Shown: one piece after another, positions 32,776 through 41,127 of the stretch | How the letters are laid out: the number at the start of each line of letters is the position of its first letter | Position numbering within the stretch: the stretch's first letter is position 1 | Assembly (NCBI RefSeq): GCF_013409645.1 | Contig: NZ_JACCBG010000001.1 | Coordinates: 1,920,001-1,984,000, forward strand | DNA from: Nocardioides panaciterrulae | GTDB taxonomy: Bacteria; Actinomycetota; Actinomycetes; Propionibacteriales; Nocardioidaceae | Direction of reading: 5' to 3' | Length of the DNA: 64,000 bases | Made by a program: the position numbers and the translations under genes | The notes under the pieces: model-generated | Databases searched by the model: none | What the model was told of the DNA's origin: nothing | The model's input: the letters and a program-made list of their open reading frames with translations, nothing else

Positions 32776-33470
32776 AATTCGACCAGAAGCGCGTCGACGC
32801 GACGCCCGACCAGCCCACGCGCCAGCGTGTGGCCCGGTCGATCCTGGTCGACGGTCCCTCCACCGCCGTCGCCCTCGCCGAGCGCCTCGACCTGACGCCC
32901 GCGGCCGTCCGCCGGCACCTCGACCAGCTGCTCGAGGAGGGCACGATCGAGGCGCGCGAGCCGCGCACCCGGGCCGCCCGCGGTCGCGGCCGCCCCGCCA
33001 AGGTGTTCGCCCTGACCGAGGCCGGTCGCGACGGCTTCGACCAGAAGTACGACGACCTGGCGGCGCAGGCGCTGCGGTTCCTCGACGAGACCGGGGGCGA
33101 GGACGTCGTCCGGGAGTTCGCCCGCCGTCGCGTGGCGTTCATCGAGGAGCGCTTCGACGTCGTGGCCGAGGCGGACCCGACGCTGACCCCGGCCGAGGTG
33201 CTGGCCCGGGTCCTCACCGACGAGGGGTACGCCGCGGGCGTGCGGGAGATCGCGGTGGGGGAGCAGCTGTGCCAGCAGCACTGCCCGGTCGCCCACGTCG
33301 CCCACGAGTTCCCCCAGCTGTGCGAGGCCGAGACCGAGGCGTTCAGCCGGGTGCTCGGCCGCCACGTGCAGCGACTGGCCACGATCGCCCACGGCGACGG
33401 GGTCTGCACCACATGCATCCCCCACACGTCTCCATCCACCGGCAAGACGAAGGAGCAGGTCACCACATGA
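32772..33470 (+). CDS. sufR: iron-sulfur cluster-sensing repressor SufR
   Basis: A 232-residue regulator. The N-terminal winged helix-turn-helix is in [31 protein letters not shown], followed by [16 protein letters not shown]. Cysteines C167, C171, C184 and C212 (spacings 4, 13 and 28) are the expected cluster ligands; C215 is an extra one. SufR binds a 4Fe-4S cluster and represses suf genes when clusters are sufficient. The GTG start is set by the promoter geometry. It overlaps sufB by 4 nt and heads the operon. Confidence 0.93.
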   Translation: MEFDQKRVDATPDQPTRQRVARSILVDGPSTAVALAERLDLTPAAVRRHLDQLLEEGTIEAREPRTRAARGRGRPAKVFALTEAGRDGFDQKYDDLAAQALRFLDETGGEDVVREFARRRVAFIEERFDVVAEADPTLTPAEVLARVLTDEGYAAGVREIAVGEQLCQQHCPVAHVAHEFPQLCEAETEAFSRVLGRHVQRLATIAHGDGVCTTCIPHTSPSTGKTKEQVTT

Positions 33471-34885
33471 CGACCATCGACGAGCGCAACCCCGAGCTCG
33501 AGGGCATCGGCCGCTACGAGTTCGGTTGGAGCGACCCCGACGTCGCCGGTTCCTCCGCGCAGCGCGGTCTCAACGACGCGGTCGTGCGCGACATCTCCGG
33601 CAAGAAGAACGAGCCGCAGTGGATGCTCGACCTGCGCCTGAAGGGCCTCAAGCTCTTCGGTCGCAAGCCGATGCCGACCTGGGGCTCGGACCTGTCGACG
33701 ATCGACTTCGACAACATCAAGTACTTCGTCCGCTCCACCGAGAAGCAGGCGACCTCGTGGGAGGAGCTCCCCGAGGACATCAAGAACACCTACGACCGGC
33801 TCGGCATCCCGGAGGCGGAGAAGCAGCGCCTGGTCGCGGGCGTCGCCGCGCAGTACGAGTCGGAGGTCGTCTACCACCAGATCCGCGAGGACCTGGAGGA
33901 GCAGGGCGTCATCTTCCTCGACACCGACACCGCGCTGAGGGAGCACGAGGACCTGTTCCGGGAGTACTTCGGCACCGTCATCCCGGTCGGTGACAACAAG
34001 TTCGCGGCCCTGAACACCTCGGTGTGGTCCGGCGGCTCGTTCATCTACGTCCCCAAGGGCGTGCACGTCGACATCCCGCTGCAGGCCTACTTCCGGATCA
34101 ACACCGAGAACATGGGCCAGTTCGAGCGGACCCTGATCATCGTCGACGAGGGTGCCTACGTGCACTACGTCGAGGGCTGCACCGCGCCGATCTACAAGTC
34201 GGACTCGCTGCACTCCGCGGTCGTCGAGATCATCGTGAAGAAGGGCGGCCGGTGCCGCTACACGACCATCCAGAACTGGTCGAACAACGTCTACAACCTG
34301 GTGACCAAGCGCGCCACCTGCGAGGCCGGCGCCACCATGGAGTGGGTGGACGGCAACATCGGCTCCAAGGTCACGATGAAGTACCCGGCCGTCTACCTGA
34401 TGGGCGAGCACGCCCGCGGGGAGACGCTGTCGATCGCGTTCGCCGGCGAGGGCCAGCACCAGGACGCCGGCGCGAAGATGGTGCACGCCGCGCCGCACAC
34501 CTCGTCCTCGATCCTGTCCAAGTCGGTGGCGCGCGGCGGTGGCCGCACGTCCTACCGCGGCCTGATCCAGGTCAACGAGGGCGCTTACGGCTCGAAGTCC
34601 AACGTGCTCTGCGACGCGCTGCTGGTCGACCAGATCAGCCGCTCGGACACCTACCCCTACGTCGACATCCGCGAGGACGACGTGTCGATGGGCCACGAGG
34701 CGTCGGTCTCGAAGGTCTCCGACGACCAGCTCTTCTACCTGATGTCGCGCGGCATGGAGCAGGACGAGGCGATGGCGATGATCGTCCGCGGCTTCGTCGA
34801 GCCGATCGCCAAGGAGCTGCCGATGGAGTACGCCCTCGAGCTCAACCGCCTGATCGAGCTGCAGATGGAGGGCGCGGTCGGCTGA
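33467..34885 (+). CDS. sufB: Fe-S cluster assembly scaffold SufB
   Basis: A 472-residue scaffold of the SufBCD complex. Conserved blocks are [78 protein letters not shown] and the C-terminal [15 protein letters not shown]. Unlike the mycobacterial SufB it contains no intein: the sequence is continuous through the usual insertion region. The ATG overlaps the sufR stop (ATGA). Confidence 0.97.
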   Translation: MTTIDERNPELEGIGRYEFGWSDPDVAGSSAQRGLNDAVVRDISGKKNEPQWMLDLRLKGLKLFGRKPMPTWGSDLSTIDFDNIKYFVRSTEKQATSWEELPEDIKNTYDRLGIPEAEKQRLVAGVAAQYESEVVYHQIREDLEEQGVIFLDTDTALREHEDLFREYFGTVIPVGDNKFAALNTSVWSGGSFIYVPKGVHVDIPLQAYFRINTENMGQFERTLIIVDEGAYVHYVEGCTAPIYKSDSLHSAVVEIIVKKGGRCRYTTIQNWSNNVYNLVTKRATCEAGATMEWVDGNIGSKVTMKYPAVYLMGEHARGETLSIAFAGEGQHQDAGAKMVHAAPHTSSSILSKSVARGGGRTSYRGLIQVNEGAYGSKSNVLCDALLVDQISRSDTYPYVDIREDDVSMGHEASVSKVSDDQLFYLMSRGMEQDEAMAMIVRGFVEPIAKELPMEYALELNRLIELQMEGAVG

Positions 34886-34952
34886 CCTGCCCCCACCGGA
34901 GGCGCCTGTGACGCTGCCGACCCGACCGTCCCCGAAAGAGAGAGCAGGACCT

Positions 34953-36173
34953 GTGACTGTGACCGACGCTGCGCGTGAGAGCGTGGAGTCCGCCCTGGAG
35001 CTGTCGAAGGTGGAGTCCCACCTCCACCCCGAGGGCTCCTTCGACGTCGCCGAGCACCCGGTGCCCACCGGGCGCGAGGAGATCTGGCGGTTCACGCCGC
35101 TCAAGCGGCTGCGAGACCTGCACGCCGACGCCGACCTGTCCGCGGACACCATCGTCACCGAGGTGCAGGCGCCCGAGGGCGTCACCATCGAGCAGCTCGA
35201 GGTCGGCGACCCGCGGCTGGGCAGCTCCGGCTTCGTCCCGGTCGACCGGGTCAGCGCCCGGGTCTGGCACCAGGCGACCGAGCGGTACGCCGTGACCGTG
35301 CCGAAGGAGACCGAGCTCGACGCGCCGGTCTTCGTCGACGTCACCGGCACCGGCACGCAGGGGGCGGCCTCGAGCCACGTCGTGGTCACCGCCGAGCCGT
35401 TCTCGAAGGCGACCGTGGTCTTCCGGTTCACCGGTTCGGCCACGCTGGCCGACCTCACCGAGGTCGTCGTCGGCGACGGAGCCCAGCTGACCGTGGTCAG
35501 CATCGACGACTGGGCCGACGACGCGGTGCGGCTGGGCCACCGGCACGTCCGGGTCGGCCGGGACGCGACGTTCAAGCACGTCGACGTCTCCTTCGGCGGC
35601 GACGTGCTGCGCCACGACTCCACCGCCGAGTACTCCGGCCCCGGCGGCTCGGTGGAGATGCTCGGCCTCTACTTCGCCGACGGCGAGGAGGGCCGCGGCC
35701 AGCACATCGAGCACCGGCTGTTCGTCGACCACGCCGCGCCCAACACCCGCAGCAACGTCGTCTACAAGGGCGCGCTGCAGGGGGAGGGGGCGCACACGGT
35801 GTGGATCGGCAACGTGCTGATCCGCAAGGTCGCCGAGGGCATCGAGACCTACGAGGAGAACCGCAACCTCGTGCTCACCGACGGCTGCCAGGCGGACTCG
35901 GTGCCGAACCTGGAGATCGAGACCGGCGAGATCGCCGGCGCCGGCCACGCCTCGGCCACCGGCCGCTTCGACGACGAGCAGCTGTTCTACCTGCGCTCGC
36001 GCGGGATCGAGGAGGACGAGGCGCGCCGCCTGGTCGTCCACGGGTTCTTCAACGACCTGATCCGCCGGATCGCGGTCCCGCAGATCGAGGAGCAGCTCAC
36101 CCGGACCGTCGAGGCCGAGCTGGCCAAGAACGTCCTCAAGGCGTTCCCGGTCGCCGCGGGGGAGGACGCCTGA
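34953..36173 (+). CDS. sufD: Fe-S cluster assembly protein SufD
   Basis: A 406-residue SufB paralogue that forms the SufBCD complex. EIWRFTPLKRLRDLH, HVVVTAEPFSKATVVFRFTG, LGLYFADGEEGRGQHIEH, TRSNVVYKGALQGEGAHTVW and ASATGRFDDEQLFYLRSRGI are typical. The start is uncertain: a GTG at 34908 has a GGAGG site 5 nt upstream but would add 15 codons rich in codons rare here (AAA, AGA, GCA, GGA, CCT). GTG 34953 or 34959, after AGCAGGA, fits the family better. The TGA overlaps the next ATG by one base. Confidence 0.95.
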   Translation: MTVTDAARESVESALELSKVESHLHPEGSFDVAEHPVPTGREEIWRFTPLKRLRDLHADADLSADTIVTEVQAPEGVTIEQLEVGDPRLGSSGFVPVDRVSARVWHQATERYAVTVPKETELDAPVFVDVTGTGTQGAASSHVVVTAEPFSKATVVFRFTGSATLADLTEVVVGDGAQLTVVSIDDWADDAVRLGHRHVRVGRDATFKHVDVSFGGDVLRHDSTAEYSGPGGSVEMLGLYFADGEEGRGQHIEHRLFVDHAAPNTRSNVVYKGALQGEGAHTVWIGNVLIRKVAEGIETYEENRNLVLTDGCQADSVPNLEIETGEIAGAGHASATGRFDDEQLFYLRSRGIEEDEARRLVVHGFFNDLIRRIAVPQIEEQLTRTVEAELAKNVLKAFPVAAGEDA

Positions 36174-36523
36174 TGGCCTTCGAGCGCGTGTGCGGCGTCG
36201 ACGAGGTGCGCCCGGACGAGGCCTTCGCGGCCACCGTGGGCGACCTCGAGGTGGCTGTCGCCCGGGCCGGTGACGACTTCTACGCGGTGCAGGACCTCTG
36301 CTCCCACGCCGCGGTGGCGTTGAGCGAGGGGGAGGTCTCGGTCGACGCCGGGGGAGAGTGCCAGATCGAGTGCTGGCTGCACGGCTCCCGCTTCGACTTG
36401 CGCAGTGGCAAGCCCACCGGGCTGCCGGCCACCGAGCCGGTCTCGACGTTCCCGGTCGAGGTCCGCGCGGACGGCGTCTACGTCGACGTGGCCGAGACCC
36501 TCAACGGCGTCGAGCCGTCCTGA
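36173..36523 (+). CDS. Rieske-type ferredoxin in the suf operon
   Basis: A 116-residue soluble 2Fe-2S protein. Cluster ligands are CSH in VQDLCSHAAVALSEG and CWLH in IECWLHGSRFDL; the extra disulfide cysteines of membrane Rieske proteins are absent, which is the ferredoxin subclass of aromatic dioxygenase systems. It lies between sufD (1-nt overlap) and sufC (47 nt away). Actinobacterial suf operons often carry it. A role as electron donor for cluster assembly is plausible but unproven. Confidence 0.92.
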   Translation: MAFERVCGVDEVRPDEAFAATVGDLEVAVARAGDDFYAVQDLCSHAAVALSEGEVSVDAGGECQIECWLHGSRFDLRSGKPTGLPATEPVSTFPVEVRADGVYVDVAETLNGVEPS

Positions 36524-36570
36524 CCCACCAGACGCCAACCAGACTCAGACACAAGGAAGAGACGAGACCA

Positions 36571-37332
36571 ATGAGCACGCTGGAGATCAAGGACCTGCAC
36601 GTCACGGTCGAGACCGAGGACGGCGCCAAGGAGATCCTGAAGGGCGTCACGCTGACCATCGGTGACGGCGAGACGCACGCGATCATGGGGCCGAACGGGT
36701 CGGGCAAGTCCACGCTGGCCTACTCGCTGGCCGGCCACCCCAAGTACACCGTCACCGGCGGCACGGTCACCCTCGACGGTGCGGACGTGCTGACCATGTC
36801 GGTCGACGAGCGGGCCCGCGCCGGCCTGTTCCTCGCCATGCAGTACCCCGTCGAGGTGCCCGGTGTCTCGGTCGCGAACTTCCTGCGCACCGCCAAGACC
36901 GCCATCGACGGCGAGGCCCCGAAGCTGCGCACCTGGGTCAAGGACGTCAACGGTGCCCTCGAGCGGCTCGACCTCGACGCGACCTTCTCGCAGCGCTCGG
37001 TCAACGAGGGCTTCTCCGGCGGCGAGAAGAAGCGCCACGAGATCGCCCAGCTCGAGCTGCTCGACCCCAAGGTCGCGATCCTCGACGAGACCGACTCCGG
37101 CCTCGACATCGACGCGCTCAAGGTCGTCTCCGAGGGCGTGAACCGGTTCCGCGAGCAGGAGGGCAAGGGTGTTCTGCTGATCACCCACTACACCCGCATC
37201 CTGCGCTACATCCAGCCCGACCAGGTGCACGTGTTCGTCGACGGCCGGATCGCCGAGCAGGGCGGCCCCGAGCTGGCCGACCAGCTGGAAGCCGAGGGCT
37301 ACGACAAGTACGTCAAGGCCGCGGCGGTCTGA
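36571..37332 (+). CDS. sufC: Fe-S assembly ATPase SufC
   Basis: A 253-residue ABC-type ATPase that powers SufB/SufD. Walker [21 protein letters not shown], signature NEGFSGGEKKRHEIAQ, Walker B VAILDETDSGLDIDALK and switch ITHYTRILRYIQPDQVHV, all in the SufC-specific form. ACAAGGAAGAGAC before the ATG serves as the ribosome-binding site. Confidence 0.97.
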   Translation: MSTLEIKDLHVTVETEDGAKEILKGVTLTIGDGETHAIMGPNGSGKSTLAYSLAGHPKYTVTGGTVTLDGADVLTMSVDERARAGLFLAMQYPVEVPGVSVANFLRTAKTAIDGEAPKLRTWVKDVNGALERLDLDATFSQRSVNEGFSGGEKKRHEIAQLELLDPKVAILDETDSGLDIDALKVVSEGVNRFREQEGKGVLLITHYTRILRYIQPDQVHVFVDGRIAEQGGPELADQLEAEGYDKYVKAAAV

Positions 37333-37366
37333 GCCCGTCGTACCCATGTCTGTGAAAGGAGACCTG

Positions 37367-38647
37367 ATGGAAGGCCTGCTTCCCGAGCTGGAAGTCATCC
37401 GCAAGGACTTCCCGATCCTCGGGCGCACGCTCGCGGGCGGCCACCCGCTGGTCTACCTCGACAGCGCCAACACCTCCCAGAAGCCGCAGGTGGTCATCGA
37501 CACGATGGTCGACCACCTCGAGCGGCACAACGCCAACGTCGCCCGCGCCATGCACCAGCTCGGCGCCGAGGCGTCGGAGGCGTTCGAGGGGGCCCGCGAC
37601 AAGGTGGCGGCGTTCATCAAGGCGCCCAGCCGCGACGAGGTGATCTTCACCAAGAACGCCTCCGAGGCGCTCAACCTGGTCGCGAACACGCTGGCCTGGG
37701 CCCGGGGCGACTGGAGCGACGGGGTGGGCGCGATCGGTGAGGGCGACGAGGTCGTCATCACCGAGATGGAGCACCACTCCAACATCGTCCCGTGGCAGCT
37801 GCTCACCGAGCGCAAGGGCGCCACCCTGCGCTGGTTCGGGCTCACGGAGGACGGCCGGCTGGACACCTCGAACATCGAGGAGCTGATCAACGAGCGGACC
37901 AGGGTCGTCGCTCTCACCTGGGTCTCGAACATGCTGGGCACGATCAACCCGGTCGCCGAGATCGCGCGCAAGGCCCACGAGGTCGGCGCGCTCGTGGTGG
38001 TCGACGCCTCCCAGGCGGCGCCGCAGCTGCCGGTCGACGTCGCTGGCCTGGCCGCCGACGGCGTCGACTTCGTCGCCTTCACCGGCCACAAGGTCGTCGG
38101 CCCGACCGGCATCGGCGTGCTCTGGGGCCGGCGCGCGGTGCTCGACCAGCTGCCGCCGTTCCTCGGCGGCGGCGAGATGATCGAGACCGTCCGCATGGAG
38201 CGCTCCACCTTCGCGCCGGTGCCGCACAAGTTCGAGGCCGGCACGCCGCCGATCGTCGAGGCCGTCGGTCTCGGCGCCGCGGTCGACTACCTCAGCGCCG
38301 TCGGGATGGAGGCGATCCACGCCCACGAGCAGGCGATCACCGGCTACGCGCTCGAGGGCCTGGCCACCGTGCCCGGCCTGACCGTGCTCGGGCCGCTGGA
38401 CGCCCGCCAGCGGGGCGGGGCGATCTCGTTCGAGCTGGAGGGCGTGCACCCCCACGACGTGGCGCAGGTGCTGGACTCCCGCGGCATCGCCGTGCGGGCC
38501 GGCCACCACTGCGCGAAGCCGGCCCACGCCCGCTTCGGCGTGCAGAGCTCGACGCGGATGTCGTCGTACCTCTACACCACGCCGGCGGAGATCGACGCGC
38601 TGGTCGCCGGGCTGGAATACACCCGTTCGTACTTCAAGTTGGGATGA
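37367..38647 (+). CDS. sufS: cysteine desulfurase SufS
   Basis: A 426-residue PLP enzyme that removes sulfur from cysteine for cluster building. VYLDSANTSQKPQ and EMEHHSNIVPWQLL are at the front, the PLP lysine is K242 in FTGHKVVGPTGIG, and the sulfur-accepting cysteine is C382 in RAGHHCAKPAHARFG, the group II (SufS) loop. The ATG at 37367 follows AAAGGAG at ideal spacing; an in-frame ATG 21 nt earlier has no such site. SufU downstream is the sulfur acceptor. Confidence 0.96.
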   Translation: MEGLLPELEVIRKDFPILGRTLAGGHPLVYLDSANTSQKPQVVIDTMVDHLERHNANVARAMHQLGAEASEAFEGARDKVAAFIKAPSRDEVIFTKNASEALNLVANTLAWARGDWSDGVGAIGEGDEVVITEMEHHSNIVPWQLLTERKGATLRWFGLTEDGRLDTSNIEELINERTRVVALTWVSNMLGTINPVAEIARKAHEVGALVVVDASQAAPQLPVDVAGLAADGVDFVAFTGHKVVGPTGIGVLWGRRAVLDQLPPFLGGGEMIETVRMERSTFAPVPHKFEAGTPPIVEAVGLGAAVDYLSAVGMEAIHAHEQAITGYALEGLATVPGLTVLGPLDARQRGGAISFELEGVHPHDVAQVLDSRGIAVRAGHHCAKPAHARFGVQSSTRMSSYLYTTPAEIDALVAGLEYTRSYFKLG

Positions 38648-38708
38648 GGATGACCACCCCACGAAGAGACTCGCTCCGCTCGCTTCTCGCGGGGAGCCCG
38701 GAGGAAGC

Positions 38709-39161
38709 ATGAGCCAGGATCTGGATGCCCTGTACCAGGAGATCATCCTCGACCATTACAAGTTCCCGCACCACAAGGGCCTGCGGGAGCCGTACGAGTC
38801 CGAGGTGCACCACGTCAACCCCACCTGCGGCGACGAGGTGACCCTGCGGGTCCACCTCGACGGCGACGTGGTCGGCGACGTCTCCTACGACTCGGTGGGC
38901 TGCTCGATCTCGCAGGCGTCGGCCTCGGTGATGACCGACCTGCTGATCGGGAAGTCGGTCGACGAGGCGCTCGCCGTGCACGAGAGGTTCCTGGAGCTGA
39001 TGCAGGGCCGCGGCACCGTCGAGCCGGACGAGGAGGTGCTGGAGGACGGCATCGCGTTCGCCGGCGTCGCGAAGTTCCCGGCCCGCGTGAAGTGCGCACT
39101 GCTGTCGTGGATGGCCTGGAAGGACGCCACCGCTCGAGTCATGGAGGAGAACAATGCCTGA
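38709..39161 (+). CDS. sufU: zinc-dependent sulfurtransferase SufU
   Basis: A 150-residue IscU-like partner of SufS. Zinc and sulfur ligands are C40 and D42 in NPTCGDEV, C65 in VGCSISQASASVM and C129 in RVKCALLSWMAW. The Gly/Pro insertion typical of SufU between the second and third cysteine is present (GRGTVEPDEEVLEDGIAF). It overlaps sufT by 8 nt. Confidence 0.95.
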   Translation: MSQDLDALYQEIILDHYKFPHHKGLREPYESEVHHVNPTCGDEVTLRVHLDGDVVGDVSYDSVGCSISQASASVMTDLLIGKSVDEALAVHERFLELMQGRGTVEPDEEVLEDGIAFAGVAKFPARVKCALLSWMAWKDATARVMEENNA

Positions 39162-39528
39162 CCACACCGACCTGCCCGAGGTTCCCGAGGCCGTTGCCGG
39201 CGGGGGTGCCGGCACCTCCACCGTGAGCGTGGACGACGTCACCGAGGCGATGAAGGACGTCGTCGACCCCGAGCTCGGCATCAACGTCGTCGACCTGGGC
39301 CTGGTCTACGACGTGCACCTCGACGAGAGCTCCAACGTGGTGCTCGACATGACGCTGACCTCGGCGGCCTGCCCGCTCACTGACGTGATCCAGGACCAGA
39401 CCGTCGCGGCGCTGGAGGGCATGGTCAACGACGTCGCGATCAACTGGGTCTGGATGCCCCCGTGGGGCCCCGACAAGATCACCGACGACGGCCGCGAGCA
39501 GCTGCGCGCCCTCGGCTTCAACGTCTGA
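39154..39528 (+). CDS. sufT: SufT/MIP18-family (PaaD-like) Fe-S maturation protein
   Basis: A 124-residue DUF59 protein. VTEAMKDVVDPELGINVVDLGLVYDV is the family signature; TSAACPLTDVIQDQ contains the reactive Cys, and VWMPPWGPDKITDDGREQLRALGF the C-terminal block. DUF59 proteins help mature Fe-S proteins. It is the last gene of the suf operon and is followed by an imperfect hairpin. Confidence 0.94.
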   Translation: MPDHTDLPEVPEAVAGGGAGTSTVSVDDVTEAMKDVVDPELGINVVDLGLVYDVHLDESSNVVLDMTLTSAACPLTDVIQDQTVAALEGMVNDVAINWVWMPPWGPDKITDDGREQLRALGFNV

Positions 39529-39586
39529 GGGACGCCGCGGGACCGGCGGTCGGTCTGTACCGGGTCATGACGCCGCGGCAGCCCTC
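39527..39586 (+). terminator. imperfect hairpin after the suf operon
   Basis: GAGGGACGCCGCGG (39527-39540) and CCGCGGCAGCCCTC (39573-39586) pair at 12 of 14 positions around a 32-nt loop. The left arm begins at the last base of the sufT TGA. The right arm ends just before the -10 box of the next gene. Confidence 0.45.
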
Positions 39587-39589
39587 GGC

Positions 39590-39601
39590 TAGGTTGCCCG
39601 G
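39590..39601 (+). promoter_or_regulatory. leaderless -10 box of the methyltransferase gene
   Basis: TAGGTT at 39590-39595, 6 nt, then GTG. Confidence 0.55.
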
Positions 39602-40432
39602 GTGACCCACGCGACGACGGCAGCGACGGCGAGGACCGGGGGCGCCGGCTGGACCGCGGTGGCCGAGGCCTATCGGGACACGTTCGCGCCGCTGTGCGCC
39701 GGGACGATCCCGGCCGTGCTGCGGGCCGCTGCCCTGCGTGGCGAGGACGCCCGCCGGGCGCGCGTCCTCGACGCGGGCGCCGGCACCGGCAGGCTCACGG
39801 CGGCGCTGCTGTCCACCGGGGCCGCGGTGAGCGCCGTGGACCCCGACGAGGCGATGCTGGCGCTGGCGGCCGAGACCGCGCCCGACGCGCAGTTGGGCCG
39901 GGCGGCGCTACCGCACCTGCCGTACGCCGCCGCCAGCTTCGACGTGACGGTCGCCAACTTCGTCGTCAACCACGTGGCCGATCCCCGGGCCGGCCTGCGC
40001 GAGCTCGCTCGCGTCACGCGCCGCGGCGGCCGGGTCGTCGTGACGATCTGGCCCTCGGGCCACAACACCCAGTCCCGCTTGTGGGCGGAGGTGCTCGAGG
40101 CGAGCGGCGCTCGCGACGTGCCCGCCACCCGGCTCCCCGCCGCCCTCGACTTCCCCCGCACCGTCGACGGTCTCAGCGGGCTGCTGAAGGGTGCGGGCCT
40201 GAGGCAGGTCGCCTCGGGGACGCTGCGGTGGACCCATCGGACCACGCCGGACGCCCTGTGGCGCGGCGCGGACGCCGGCATCGGCGGCATCGGGACGACG
40301 CTGCGCGCGCAGACCGCCGCGGTGCGCGCGCGGATGAAGCTCGAGCACGACCGCTGCGTCCGGTCCTTGACGCACGCCGGTGAGCTGGTGCTGCCGACGA
40401 CCGCGATCCTGGCGGTCGGCACCAGGAGCTGA
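39602..40432 (+). CDS. class I SAM-dependent methyltransferase
   Basis: A 276-residue methyltransferase of the UbiE/Methyltransf_11 kind. The SAM loop is VLDAGAGTGRLTAAL, followed by the acidic SAVDPDEAMLALA and the ALPHLPYAAASFDVTVANFVVNHVADP block. RRGGRVVVTIWPSGHN is the fourth motif. Nothing identifies the substrate. It appears to be a single-gene unit with its own leaderless promoter. Confidence 0.85.
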   Translation: MTHATTAATARTGGAGWTAVAEAYRDTFAPLCAGTIPAVLRAAALRGEDARRARVLDAGAGTGRLTAALLSTGAAVSAVDPDEAMLALAAETAPDAQLGRAALPHLPYAAASFDVTVANFVVNHVADPRAGLRELARVTRRGGRVVVTIWPSGHNTQSRLWAEVLEASGARDVPATRLPAALDFPRTVDGLSGLLKGAGLRQVASGTLRWTHRTTPDALWRGADAGIGGIGTTLRAQTAAVRARMKLEHDRCVRSLTHAGELVLPTTAILAVGTRS

Positions 40433-40469
40433 GGCGGCCGCCGCCCCGGCTCTGCTGCGACGACTCGGC

Positions 40470-40481
40470 TAGCGTGACCGG
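40470..40481 (+). promoter_or_regulatory. leaderless -10 box of the VLRF1 gene
   Basis: TAGCGT at 40470-40475, 6 nt, then GTG. Confidence 0.55.
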
Positions 40482-41126
40482 GTGCCCACCGTCCTCGTGC
40501 CCGCGTCCCGGCTCGAGCGCTGGGTCCGCAACTTCGACGGCCGGCACGGGACCACGGCGCTCGCGGTGGACGGCGGGGCGCTGACCGGCGCAGCGGCCGA
40601 CGGTTCGACGTTCGTGGCCCACCTGCCTCTGGCCGGGCGGTACGCCGGGCTCCCCGACGTCGCAGGCTTCGCGGCCGCGGCGGGTGAGCTGCCGACGGAC
40701 TGGGGCGTGCTGCTGGTCCGCAAGGGCGGCTTCGCGGTGGCCCGGATGGCCGGCGAGCGGGTGGCCGGCTCCAAGGTCGGCCAGCGGCACGTGCAGGGGC
40801 GGACCAAGGCGGGCGGCCAGAGCCAGCAGCGCTTCGCCCGGCGCCGCGACAACCAGGCGCGGCAGGCCTACGAGGCCGCGGCCGACCACGCGGCGCGCCT
40901 CCTCGGCGACCTGCGCGGCCCCCTGGTGGCCGGCGGGGACCGCGGCGCGGTGCACGAGGTGCTCGACGACCCCCGGCTGGCCCGGCTCCGGCCGGTCGAG
41001 CCGTGGCTGCCGGTGCCGGACCCCCGGCGAGCGGTGCTGGACGAGGCGATCGGCCATGCCGTCGCGCTGCGCGTCGACGTGACCAACGCCGACGCCGGCG
41101 GCGACGAGGCCAGCGACCGGGCCTGA
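40482..41126 (+). CDS. acVLRF1-family peptidyl-tRNA hydrolase (ribosome rescue)
   Basis: A 214-residue protein recognised as the actinobacterial Vms1/eRF1-like release factor. The diagnostic stretch is TKAGGQSQQRFARRRDNQA near residues 108-126, with a GGQ-like loop that reaches the peptidyl-transfer centre. Known family members release nascent chains from stalled large ribosomal subunits. The C-terminal half resembles the eRF1 domain 2 fold with LARLRPVEPWLPVPDPRRAVL. Its stop is one base from the stop of the convergent permease gene. Confidence 0.85.
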   Translation: MPTVLVPASRLERWVRNFDGRHGTTALAVDGGALTGAAADGSTFVAHLPLAGRYAGLPDVAGFAAAAGELPTDWGVLLVRKGGFAVARMAGERVAGSKVGQRHVQGRTKAGGQSQQRFARRRDNQARQAYEAAADHAARLLGDLRGPLVAGGDRGAVHEVLDDPRLARLRPVEPWLPVPDPRRAVLDEAIGHAVALRVDVTNADAGGDEASDRA

Positions 41127-41127
41127 G

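Noticed and set aside
33467..34885. Intein in sufB, as in mycobacteria
   Set aside because: The protein is 472 residues and reads continuously through the region where inteins insert.
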